Shown: one piece after another, positions 62,601 through 64,000 of the stretch | How positions within the stretch are numbered: position 1 is the stretch's first letter | Layout: the number at the start of each line of letters is the position of its first letter | Source of the DNA: Monodelphis domestica | Taxonomy: Eukaryota; Chordata; Mammalia; Didelphimorphia; Didelphidae | Direction of reading: 5' to 3' | Length of the DNA: 64,000 bases | NCBI RefSeq assembly: GCF_027887165.1 | Contig: NC_077228.1 | Location: 211,767,635 to 211,831,634 of the forward strand | Notes under the pieces: model-generated | Seen by the model: only the letters and a program-made list of their open reading frames with translations | Told to the model about the DNA's origin: nothing | The model's database searches: none | Translations under genes and position numbers: made by a program

Positions 62601-63285
62601 GGATCTGGACAATATAGGAGTATAGTGACTTTCAAAGGGGAGATTATTAAGTGATTTGGAGTAGGTGTGAGGGTGTGGAAGGGGCAGCATGGAGCAAAAA
62701 AATATACCAGTTTCTCCTGGCCCAGAATTTTTAGGGGACTTTAGAAGAATGGCCAGCATGTAAAAGAGTGGCAAAGTTGGTTTGGGACTTCTAGGTGTGG
62801 GGAAGTGAGCAGAGGTTTGTTCTAGCCTCATGAGTTCTTCTGGGTATAGAAATTCCCTCCATTTAGGAATTCATTTCTTGCTTTCTCAATGGGTAGGAGG
62901 AAGAAGGACTGAGAGAATTCAACCTGAAAATAAAAATTGAATGAATGTATGAATGGTGAATGAATGGAACAAATCCAGTGCTCTTTTACTCTGCCACATG
63001 TTCTCTGAATTTCATTGGACAGATAGAGGAAGACTGAGCATCCCAGACATACTAAATTCCACCTTAAAGGTTTTGATGAGGATAGCTAGTGATATTTAAT
63101 ACAACTATGAGTCCAGATTGTTTCTTTTGTCCCTTCTACTAGTCTTCCTATAAATCCATCTAAAATTTGAAATCTTTTCTTTTTGAACAGAATCTGGTGG
63201 AATTGCTCCAGTTGCCTGGCCTAGAGGAAGACAAAGTTTTCAAAAAAGAGATAGGACTCAAGACACTGGTATACAAGGCTTACAG
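17494..63285 (+). CDS. SRP68: SRP68, signal recognition particle subunit, exons 1-12 (3' part missing)
   Basis: SRP68 forms a heterodimer with SRP72 on the 7SL RNA of the signal recognition particle, which delivers ribosomes carrying signal peptides to the ER membrane. Twelve exons join in frame without a stop to 463 codons plus 2 nt. Order: Gly-rich N-terminus (residues 9-33); an Arg-rich stretch RRQRRLRKT (exon 3); the helical RNA-binding domain known for the family (about residues 60-250, exons 2-6); then helical TPR-like repeats (exons 7-12). In human the protein is about 627 residues (from memory), so about a quarter, including the SRP72-binding C-terminus, lies beyond the window. The start was chosen because MAAEKQVP matches the family start and follows a CpG-island 5' UTR. 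All introns are GT-AG. Exons are 17494-17674, 25158-25224, 28740-28853, 35141-35336, 35960-36042, 36617-36726, 37176-37258, 37496-37636, 53444-53542, 58987-59051, 59336-59492 and 63191-63285. Confidence 0.97.
17675..18660. other. intron 1, 5' part: CpG-island shore
   Basis: GC-rich to about 17900, then AT-rich. No repeats or RNA genes are recognised. Open frames at 17715-18109 lie within the intron and have no family resemblance. Confidence 0.6.
18661..19445 (-). mobile_element. SINE head fragment, then antisense L2
   Basis: 18661-18718 is a truncated sense SINE head (GATAGCTCAGTGGATAGAGC). From about 18719 the purine-rich strand matches antisense L2 ORF2 (GGGATCACTTGAACAAATAG, TTTAGCCTTGGTAAGGAAGA, AAAAGGTTTGGAAGAGTCCA). 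Confidence 0.75.
19446..20447. other. intron 1, mostly unrecognised
   Basis: MIR/CORE-SINE-like pieces at about 19705-19810 and 20220-20300 and an L3-like piece at 20140-20210 (ATCATCTAGCCCAACTCCTA). The remainder is unrecognised. Confidence 0.45.
20448..20980 (-). mobile_element. antisense L2 3' end, split by a SINE
   Basis: The antisense L2 start (CTATTAGACTTGTACTATGT) is cut at 20511 by a SINE and continues from 20717 as ATCTTCAAGGAGCCTAAAAT and further purine-rich L2 sequence. Confidence 0.75.
20512..20716 (+). repeat. tRNA-headed SINE with target duplication
   Basis: A full-length SINE beginning GGGGGCAGCTGGGTGGCTCA and ending GGTAAGGGTTTAAAAAAAAA. Target duplication CTAAATATGA lies at 20502-20511 and 20717-20726. 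It is close to the copies at 10270, 24855 and 29049, so it is a relatively young family. Confidence 0.95.
21030..22170 (-). mobile_element. antisense L2, split by a hAT-like MITE
   Basis: It begins with the L2 3' terminus in antisense (ATGTGTCAGGCACTATGCTA) and runs through CAATAAGGAGTCACTGGAGT and GTACAGGTGAGAGGTGATGA to the TATTGAATTTAATATGCCTA region. A MITE interrupts it at 21592-21770. Confidence 0.8.
21592..21770. mobile_element. hAT-like MITE with 8-bp target duplication
   Basis: Non-autonomous element with imperfect terminal inverted repeats (GCTGTGGTGGCAAAC ... GTTCTCAATCACT). It is flanked by the perfect 8-bp direct repeat GGTTTAGG at 21584-21591 and 21771-21778, the duplication length typical of hAT transposons. 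Internal TTTGTTACTAGAAAGCCAGA is not coding. A related copy lies at 32455-32678. Confidence 0.85.
22195..23780 (+). mobile_element. sense L2 with an antisense BovB fragment inside
   Basis: A pyrimidine-rich L2 ORF2 endonuclease/RT-proximal region runs to about 23500. 23515-23670 is antisense BovB (TTTGATCTCCTTGCTGTCCA, GTTCAAAAGCATCAATGGTG, TTTATAGTCCGATTCTCACT). L2 resumes to about 23780 (AGAATTCTCTCCTTTCTCCT). Confidence 0.7.
23781..24345 (-). mobile_element. L1 ORF2 endonuclease fragment
   Basis: The minus strand contains a near-open frame with L1 AP-endonuclease features: [30 protein letters not shown] and [17 protein letters not shown], where the catalytic GDFN appears as GDMN. The first half of the EN domain and the RT are absent, so this is a truncated dead copy. 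It lies in intron 1 of SRP68, antisense. Confidence 0.85.
24400..24835. mobile_element. CR1/L3-like fragment
   Basis: CTCCAGTTCTTTTTCACATA and CCTCCCCCATCTTATACTTT resemble the widespread amniote CR1/L3 3' region. It is related to 55130-55530. Strand is not assigned. Confidence 0.5.
24855..25067 (+). repeat. tRNA-headed SINE with C17 run
   Basis: A complete SINE ending GTATGGGTTTAAAAATAT, flanked by a short direct repeat ATATCAA (24846-24852, 25068-25074). An uninterrupted run of 17 C lies at 24970-24986, where other copies have ACCCCCATTG. The SINE ends about 90 bp upstream of exon 2. Confidence 0.9.
25158..25224 (+). CDS. SRP68: SRP68 coding exon 2
   Basis: 67 nt. Acceptor AG at 25156-25157, donor GT at 25225. 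It encodes the rest of Ile61 and [22 protein letters not shown], the start of the RNA-binding domain. It ends in phase 2. Confidence 0.95.
25320..25741. repeat. inverted SINE pair with an 82-bp perfect palindrome
   Basis: A sense SINE from about 25320 and an antisense SINE ending at about 25736 meet tail to tail. 25434-25515 and 25542-25623 are exact reverse complements (82 of 82 by eye, including matched runs of 11 T and 11 A), around a 26-nt loop. Beyond that the arms continue to about 25396 and 25661 with a few mismatches, then diverge like ordinary family members. The loop holds a short piece of SINE tail (AGTATTGACTCCAAGACGGA). Confidence 0.9.
25875..26640 (-). mobile_element. antisense L1 3' end
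   Basis: It starts with CTTAATTCAAAGATACTTTG and runs through GCAATTTGATCTGGGTCATA, TCCAACAGTTCTTTCTCTGG and TATCTCTTTGGGACACAGAC into the ORF2 C-terminal codons. This is a 5'-truncated L1 in intron 2. Confidence 0.85.
27210..27461. mobile_element. mariner-like MITE interrupted by a SINE
   Basis: 27210-27259 reads AGGTGCCCCAAAAAGTCTTC then GTGCAGTTTTAAGC. 27446-27461 reads AATTTTTGGGACACCT, the matching inverted terminus. An old sense SINE (27260-27440; GTATAACCCTAGACAAGTCA) fills most of the space between. The middle of the MITE is missing or unrecognisable, and no TA duplication is evident. Confidence 0.6.
27868..28117 (+). mobile_element. 5'-truncated L1 3' end with target duplication
   Basis: A short L1 3' UTR (GGGGATGTAGACTCTAAATG, AATGTTCTAAATTGACAAAA, then an A-rich tail). 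It is flanked by AAAGTTTCTATAG (27855-27867) and AAAGTTTCTATGG (28118-28130). Confidence 0.9.
28131..28365 (+). repeat. CORE-SINE
   Basis: TGACTCTAGACAAGTCAGTT, TTATCTCATCTGTAAAATGG and GTGAAGTGCCTTGCAGTCTA follow the MIR/THER order. Old and diverged. Confidence 0.75.
28740..28853 (+). CDS. SRP68: SRP68 coding exon 3
   Basis: 114 nt. Acceptor AG at 28738-28739, donor GT at 28854. It encodes [19 protein letters not shown] then [18 protein letters not shown]. The RRQRRLRK cluster is the most basic part of the protein and probably the RNA-contacting helix described for SRP68. It ends in phase 2. Confidence 0.97.
29049..29252 (+). repeat. tRNA-headed SINE with target duplication
   Basis: A complete SINE with direct repeats AAAGAAAGTTATG at 29036-29048 and 29253-29265. 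It lies near the 5' end of intron 3. Confidence 0.93.
29285..30480 (-). mobile_element. antisense L2 split by antisense L1 pieces
   Basis: L2 occupies 29285-29756 and 30285-30480 (TTGGATGTTGACTGATAGAT, AAGGAAGATTAATTTGGCAA). Between them lie L1-like 3' sequence and a second L1 3' end (29842-29995). The second is flanked by the direct repeat CACATCAGTTATCTTT (near 29826 and 29996). Confidence 0.7.
30590..32345 (+). mobile_element. sense L2 LINE, RT region to 3' end
   Basis: L2 RT motifs are readable in broken frames: CTTTTGCAGTCTGGCTTCTA (LQSGF), ACTCAAGTGAAACTGCTCTG (STETAL) and GTGCTGCATTTGACACTATT (AAFDTI). CCAGTGGCTTCCTATTCCTT belongs to the C-terminal region. It ends with the L2 terminus (ATGCCTGGTATGCAGAAGCC) and a TTGATTGATTGAT tail. 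Confidence 0.88.
32455..32678. mobile_element. hAT-like MITE, second copy
   Basis: It shares GTGTGGCACATATGCCCCAG, ACTTGAGGACATTTTTCACA and the terminus AAGTTTTACCAACACTG with the copy at 21592. The direct repeat CCCTAGAA lies at 32446-32453 and 32679-32686. It is non-coding. Confidence 0.8.
32690..34400 (+). mobile_element. sense L2-related sequence
   Basis: Pyrimidine-rich L2-type coding remnants: AGGACTGACTCCATTGGTAA and CTCAAGAGGAGAGATTAATA near the endonuclease, and TTCATTGGTTCCCTATTGTC and CTTCCTTTACTTTACCATTT near the C-terminus. The frame is thoroughly broken. This and the preceding entry make up most of intron 3. Confidence 0.65.
34475..34995 (-). mobile_element. antisense L2 3' fragments
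   Basis: 34475-34640 is the antisense L2 terminus (AGCAAACATTTATTAAGTGT, GATACCAAAAAAAGACAAAA). 34775-34995 is another purine-rich L2 piece. The remainder to exon 4 is unrecognised. Confidence 0.65.
35141..35336 (+). CDS. SRP68: SRP68 coding exon 4
   Basis: 196 nt. Acceptor AG at 35139-35140, donor GT at 35337. It encodes [20 protein letters not shown], then [20 protein letters not shown] and ends KTKLEAQ in phase 0. Strongly conserved helical RNA-binding domain. The open frame past the donor ends quickly, which supports splicing here. Confidence 0.97.
35337..35959. other. SRP68 intron 4
   Basis: 623 bp, AT-rich, no recognisable repeat or RNA. A short AG tract lies near 35624-35640. Confidence 0.7.
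35960..36042 (+). CDS. SRP68: SRP68 coding exon 5
   Basis: 83 nt. Acceptor AG at 35958-35959, donor GTAAGT at 36043. It encodes [20 protein letters not shown] then MEAFNKC. Phase 2 at the end (AA/A Lys). Confidence 0.97.
36198..36500 (+). repeat. two tandem SINEs in intron 5
   Basis: 36198-36343 starts GAGGGGTAGCTAGGTGGTAC and ends in A13. 36350-36500 starts AGAGCAGCTAGGTAGCATAG. Both are sense to SRP68 and together fill about half of the 574-bp intron. Confidence 0.85.
36617..36726 (+). CDS. SRP68: SRP68 coding exon 6
   Basis: 110 nt. Acceptor AG at 36615-36616, donor GTAAGC at 36727. It encodes [20 protein letters not shown], then [16 protein letters not shown]. Ends in phase 1. A longer open frame across the donor (to 36848) is intron read-through. 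Confidence 0.97.
37176..37258 (+). CDS. SRP68: SRP68 coding exon 7
   Basis: 83 nt. Acceptor AG at 37174-37175, donor GT at 37259. It encodes [20 protein letters not shown], then GLLAEKLE. Human has Asn where this has Ser in SAISEL (recalled). Phase 0 at the end. Confidence 0.96.
37496..37636 (+). CDS. SRP68: SRP68 coding exon 8
   Basis: 141 nt. Acceptor AG at 37494-37495, donor GT at 37637. It encodes [20 protein letters not shown], then [20 protein letters not shown] and ends AAINQ in phase 0. It precedes the largest intron in the window (15.8 kb). Confidence 0.97.
37700..38870 (-). mobile_element. antisense L2 pieces, unrecognised sequence and a G18 run
   Basis: 37700-37880 is an antisense L2 terminus (ACATTTATTTAGCCCTTATT, GTATCAGGCACTGCATTCAG). 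38585-38870 is more antisense L2. 37900-38580 is unrecognised, except for an uninterrupted run of 18 G at 38392-38409. Confidence 0.6.
38875..39638 (+). mobile_element. L1/HAL1-like element, left part
   Basis: Marsupial L1-type 5' and ORF1 region (AAGACCAAGAAAATCTGATT, GGCAGAGCTTTTCAGGGAAA, ATTGCCCAGATCTATTAGAG). It is interrupted at 39652 by the 4.08-kb retrotransposon and resumes at 43748. No ORF2 follows on the right, which suggests a HAL1-like (ORF1-only) or truncated copy. The frame is broken. Confidence 0.65.
39709..42935 (-). pseudogene. endonuclease-reverse transcriptase ORF of the 4.08-kb element, frameshifted
   Basis: The frame is open from at least 42935 down to 40890, and another frame covers 40848-40054. 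Order: AP-endonuclease with [32 protein letters not shown] and CWTDHQL; RT with [44 protein letters not shown] and [14 protein letters not shown]; then [17 protein letters not shown] and the catalytic FADD (residues 75-78 of the 264-residue frame). Next come [17 protein letters not shown] and [12 protein letters not shown]. The end (39960-39709) has a CPMC...HMRVH finger (C-x2-C-x12-H-x3-H). The frame shifts near 40890, 40830, 40300, 40050 and 39960 but almost no in-frame stop is seen, so decay is modest. The many plus-strand open frames here are shadows. Confidence 0.9.
42870..43058. repeat. 43-bp inverted repeat in the element's 5' region
   Basis: 42870-42912 and 43016-43058 are reverse complements at 41 of 43 positions, separated by 103 bp. 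Both mismatches are consistent with CpG decay in the left arm (CG in one arm, TG or CA in the other). The arms contain ATCCCTTTAAG and TCAAAAGAAACAAAAT. The structure immediately precedes the endonuclease domain. Confidence 0.92.
43748..44460 (+). mobile_element. L1/HAL1-like element, right part
   Basis: It continues the left part after the target duplication: CCACTCATCATCTTCTGAAA, CATAGCCAAAATCCAGAGCT and GCAGAGTCAAGATCATGTAA, the L1 ORF1 C-terminal region. It then passes into A-rich sequence, with no ORF2 beyond. Confidence 0.65.
44465..44950 (-). mobile_element. antisense L2 fragment
   Basis: Purine-rich antisense L2 (TATTCCAGGCAGATGGTTAT, AGAGATAACACCAAGATTTC, GTCCTGTAGATAGTTGGGAC). Confidence 0.7.
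44960..46190 (-). mobile_element. antisense L1-type 3' ends
   Basis: 44960-45830 reads an old L1 or HAL1 3' end in antisense (CAATAAATAGTCTGATATAG, AGTCTTTCACAGTTGATCAT, GTATCAGTTCATATGAGTCT). 46020-46190 is a second related piece (CATATTCATTATTTCTTATA). Confidence 0.7.
46191..47240. other. intron 8, unrecognised
   Basis: No repeat, exon or RNA is recognised. The longer open frame (46506-46694) has no splice or family support. Confidence 0.45.
47241..47464 (+). mobile_element. sense L1 fragment hosting later insertions
   Basis: L1 ORF2 C-terminal codons and 3' UTR (TAGCAAAGAACTGGAAACAA, TTGATTGGGGAAATGCCTAA). It is interrupted at 47475 by a SINE and resumes at 49046-49090 (GTAGAACCAAGAAAATTATA). 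Confidence 0.75.
47475..49045 (-). repeat. antisense BovB-tailed SINE split by an L1
   Basis: The two parts are 47475-47563 (TCTTCAAGACCCCATTTGGG, GAGTGGTTTGCCATTTCCAT) and 48888-49045 (GAGGAATCTGAGGCATACAG, CTGCACCATCCAGCTGCCCC). Near-identical 10-bp flanks AAGTGAAAAG and AAGTGAAGAG mark the SINE insertion into the sense L1. Confidence 0.88.
47564..48875 (-). mobile_element. antisense L1, 1.3 kb, with target duplication
   Basis: It begins with poly-T and marsupial L1 3' UTR. It includes an antisense open frame with ORF2 C-terminal residues: [34 protein letters not shown] and [20 protein letters not shown] (48093-48440). The 12-bp duplication CATCTCCTGCTC lies at 47552-47563 and 48876-48887. 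It is 5'-truncated and one of the younger L1 copies here. Confidence 0.93.
49091..50520. other. intron 8: scattered CORE-SINE pieces
   Basis: Marsupial CORE-SINE pieces lie at about 49105-49255 (CATTGGTGGAGTCAGTTTCC), 50141-50320 (GCATTGGTACAAGAAGTTTC) and 50395-50510 (CAGTTTCTTCATCTGTAAAA). The remainder is unrecognised. Confidence 0.55.
50521..53443. other. intron 8, 3' part, with a (CA)n microsatellite
   Basis: A (CA)14-15 tract lies at about 50669-50698. No repeats, exons or RNA genes are otherwise recognised. Open frames at 51346-51564 and 52728-52910 have no family resemblance. This is the longest repeat-poor stretch of the intron and would be worth checking for conservation. Confidence 0.5.
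53444..53542 (+). CDS. SRP68: SRP68 coding exon 9
   Basis: 99 nt. Acceptor TTTAG at 53439-53443, donor GT at 53543. It encodes [20 protein letters not shown], then [13 protein letters not shown]. Phase 0 at both ends, so skipping this exon would keep the frame. Confidence 0.97.
53543..54080. other. intron 9, 5' part, unrecognised
   Basis: Pyrimidine-rich on the + strand, possibly eroded sense L2, but no diagnostic block was found. Confidence 0.4.
54085..54275 (+). repeat. tRNA-headed SINE, diverged
   Basis: CAGCAGCTAGGTAGAATGGT, CAAGTCACTTAATCCTGATT and TTGCCTAGCCCTTCCCACTC, ending in AAGGGTTTAAAAAAAAAG. Confidence 0.88.
54280..55780. mobile_element. L1 and CR1/L3 fragments
   Basis: 54280-54470 is an antisense L1 fragment (TTGTTCATCCATTCTCTAAT). 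54830-55090 is antisense L1/HAL1-like (TTTTGCCAAGTAAATTTTTC). 55130-55530 is CR1/L3-like (TAGCTTTGTGCCATCTGAAA, ATCCAAGTCATCATTAAGAA). 55540-55760 is antisense L1 ORF2 (TTGACCACTTACCTATTAGA). Confidence 0.65.
55781..56950 (-). mobile_element. antisense L2 split by an antisense L1 3' end
   Basis: L2 lies at 55781-56010 and 56205-56830 (TGCTTTAGGAAGATTAATCT, AATCCAGGTGAGAGGTAATG). L1 3' UTR lies at 56015-56200 (AGAGCTGACAAGGAATTCCA). Confidence 0.75.
56955..57145 (+). repeat. tRNA-headed SINE
   Basis: GGGGCAGCTAGGTGCACAGT, GATCTGACCTCAGGCACTTC, and an AAGGATTTTAAAAAAGAAG tail. Confidence 0.88.
57150..58145 (-). mobile_element. antisense L2 with a MIR-like piece
   Basis: Purine-rich antisense L2 at 57150-57540 and 57690-58145. 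A MIR/L3-like segment lies at 57560-57690 (ATTAAATGACCTATCCAAGA). Confidence 0.6.
58149..58438 (+). pseudogene. RN7SL: 7SL (SRP) RNA pseudogene, full length
   Basis: The segment follows human 7SL RNA from end to end as I recall it. The Alu domain gives GCACACATCTGTAATCCTTG, GATTACTTGAATTCTGGACT and GTAGTAGGGCTCACGCTGAT. The S domain gives AAATGTGGTGAACTCCCAGG, AGCAGAGGACCACCATGCTG and CCTAAAGAGGAATGAACCAG. The 3' Alu-domain strand gives GTGCTAATCAGTGTTTAAGA and CTAGCCAGGGCAAAATAGG. Length is about 290 bp against about 300 for the RNA. Substitutions are spread throughout, including CpG losses, so it is a dead copy and not an active gene. An A-rich stretch (58471-58501) follows after about 30 bp. 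It lies in intron 9 of SRP68, same strand. Confidence 0.9.
58505..58986. other. intron 9, 3' part
   Basis: Antisense L2 traces to about 58700 (AAGGTGGGAAAGTAATTTGG), then unrecognised sequence up to the exon 10 acceptor. Confidence 0.5.
58987..59051 (+). CDS. SRP68: SRP68 coding exon 10
   Basis: 65 nt. Acceptor TTGCAG at 58981-58986, donor GT at 59052. It encodes [21 protein letters not shown]. The first third (RENSIDGES) differs most from the human protein as I recall it, consistent with a flexible linker. Phase 2 at the end. Confidence 0.95.
59336..59492 (+). CDS. SRP68: SRP68 coding exon 11
   Basis: 157 nt. Acceptor CTAG at 59332-59335, donor GT at 59493. It encodes [20 protein letters not shown], then [20 protein letters not shown] and ends [11 protein letters not shown] in phase 0. 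The 284-bp intron 10 before it has no recognised element. Confidence 0.97.
59493..63190 (-). mobile_element. intron 11, largely antisense L2
   Basis: Antisense L2 termini at 59605-59740 (GTTAAGTCCTTATTATGTGT) and 61325-61500 (CTCTTAAGGAACTTACAATA). Antisense L2 ORF2 at about 60040-61300 (GAACATTGAAGGAAGATAAA, AAGATCAGAGAGGTCACAAA) and 61940-62830 (AGATTAGATGAACCAGAGAA). 59750-59900 is MIR-like. 61540-61930 and 62880-63190 are unrecognised. Confidence 0.65.
63191..63285 (+). CDS. SRP68: SRP68 coding exon 12
   Basis: 95 nt. Acceptor GAACAG at 63185-63190, donor GT at 63286. It encodes [20 protein letters not shown], then [11 protein letters not shown], ending in phase 2 (AG/...). It is the last exon found; the next must start past 64000 and supply one base to complete Arg. 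Confidence 0.96.
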
Positions 63286-64000
63286 GTAATTTCAGATGGC
63301 AGTCTCAGGGCTCTTGCTTTTTATAACAAAAGAAGTTAACTTCACCCTAGGAAAATTATAGTGTTTTGTTTATAGGTAACATGGGAGAATTGGAAACATA
63401 CCTCTTTCTATAAAAAATTAAATTGAAACAAACAAAAAAATTAAATTGATAATCATTGCAGTGGGGGGAAATTTTCCCAGTAACTAGAATAGAACATTTT
63501 AGGTTTTCTTAGCTAACCATTCAGTCTCATAAGAATTTATTCCAAATGGCCCATTTTTTACCAACAATACCATACTTTACTAATAACTGAGGGGAAAGCA
63601 TATGTTCATATATCTTCTTGCCTTCTTTTTTCTTAGTCCTGCTTCCAAAAAAGGAGAATAAGAACTGAATAGGGAGATATCAAGTTGAATTAGGAAAAGC
63701 AAGATTTGTAGCCTGTCAGACTATTCTCGATACTTAGTTTGAGCACAAGCAAACTTAACTTTTGGCTCCAAGGAAAATTGCAAAGTTTATTTTTATCATC
63801 CTTTGACATAACCTCTTTCTTCTTCCTCTTTTCTGTCTTTTAGATAGCCATTGTCCTCTATTTGTCCACAAACCCTCAACTAATCTAAAACTTCCCCTCC
63901 CTTTTAACCCCAATCAGAACTCTCACACCCCAAGAGCTCAGCTGCACTCACTAGTTGGTGATCTGATTAAATTCATACTAAGCTAGGAATGAAAATTAAC
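63286..64000. other. SRP68 intron 12, 5' part
   Basis: No exon, repeat or RNA gene is recognised. The window ends within this intron. Confidence 0.6.

Overview
The window is nuclear DNA of a mammal, almost certainly a marsupial (species not determined). It is AT-rich, has spliced genes with a CpG-island promoter, and is packed with repeats typical of metatherians: tRNA-headed SINEs with BovB-like or simple tails, CORE-SINEs, L1, L2, RTE/BovB and CR1/L3 LINEs, retroviral solo LTRs, and hAT-like and mariner-like MITEs. There are no operons, CRISPR arrays or prokaryotic signals.

One protein gene dominates. SRP68, the 68-kDa subunit of the signal recognition particle, runs on the + strand from a CpG-island promoter near 17.2-17.5 kb. 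I could place twelve coding exons (17494 to 63285), all with GT/AG borders and matching phases. Together they give 463 complete codons plus 2 nt of an uninterrupted frame. The gene continues past the right edge; the missing C-terminal part includes the SRP72-binding region.

Left of SRP68, in divergent orientation, lies a broken remnant of the galanin receptor GALR2 (minus strand, 1023-1620). It has two in-frame stops, at least one frameshift and a destroyed NPxxY motif. The GALR2-SRP68 head-to-head arrangement matches what I recall of the human locus, so this looks like the orthologous receptor decayed in place. Between the two genes (2.9-17.1 kb) there is only repeat and unrecognised sequence, including a BovB element split by an L1, which is itself split by further L1s, a SINE and a solo LTR; a second solo LTR splits the BovB further right.

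The introns hold most of the rest. Intron 1 is mainly L2. Intron 2 has an inverted SINE pair with an 82-bp perfect palindrome. Intron 3 is mostly L2 with one hAT MITE. Intron 8 (15.8 kb) carries a structurally complete 4.08-kb non-LTR retrotransposon that is not L1, L2 or BovB. It is inserted antisense in an L1/HAL1-like element with a 13-bp target duplication, and it has a 43-bp inverted repeat just upstream of its ORF. Intron 9 contains a full-length, diverged 7SL RNA copy, so a pseudogene of the SRP RNA sits inside the gene for an SRP protein. Introns 9 and 11 are otherwise rich in antisense L2.

I saw no previously undescribed multi-gene system. The most promising leads are the unitary GALR2 pseudogene, the 4.08-kb retrotransposon, the 7SL copy and the intron-2 palindrome.
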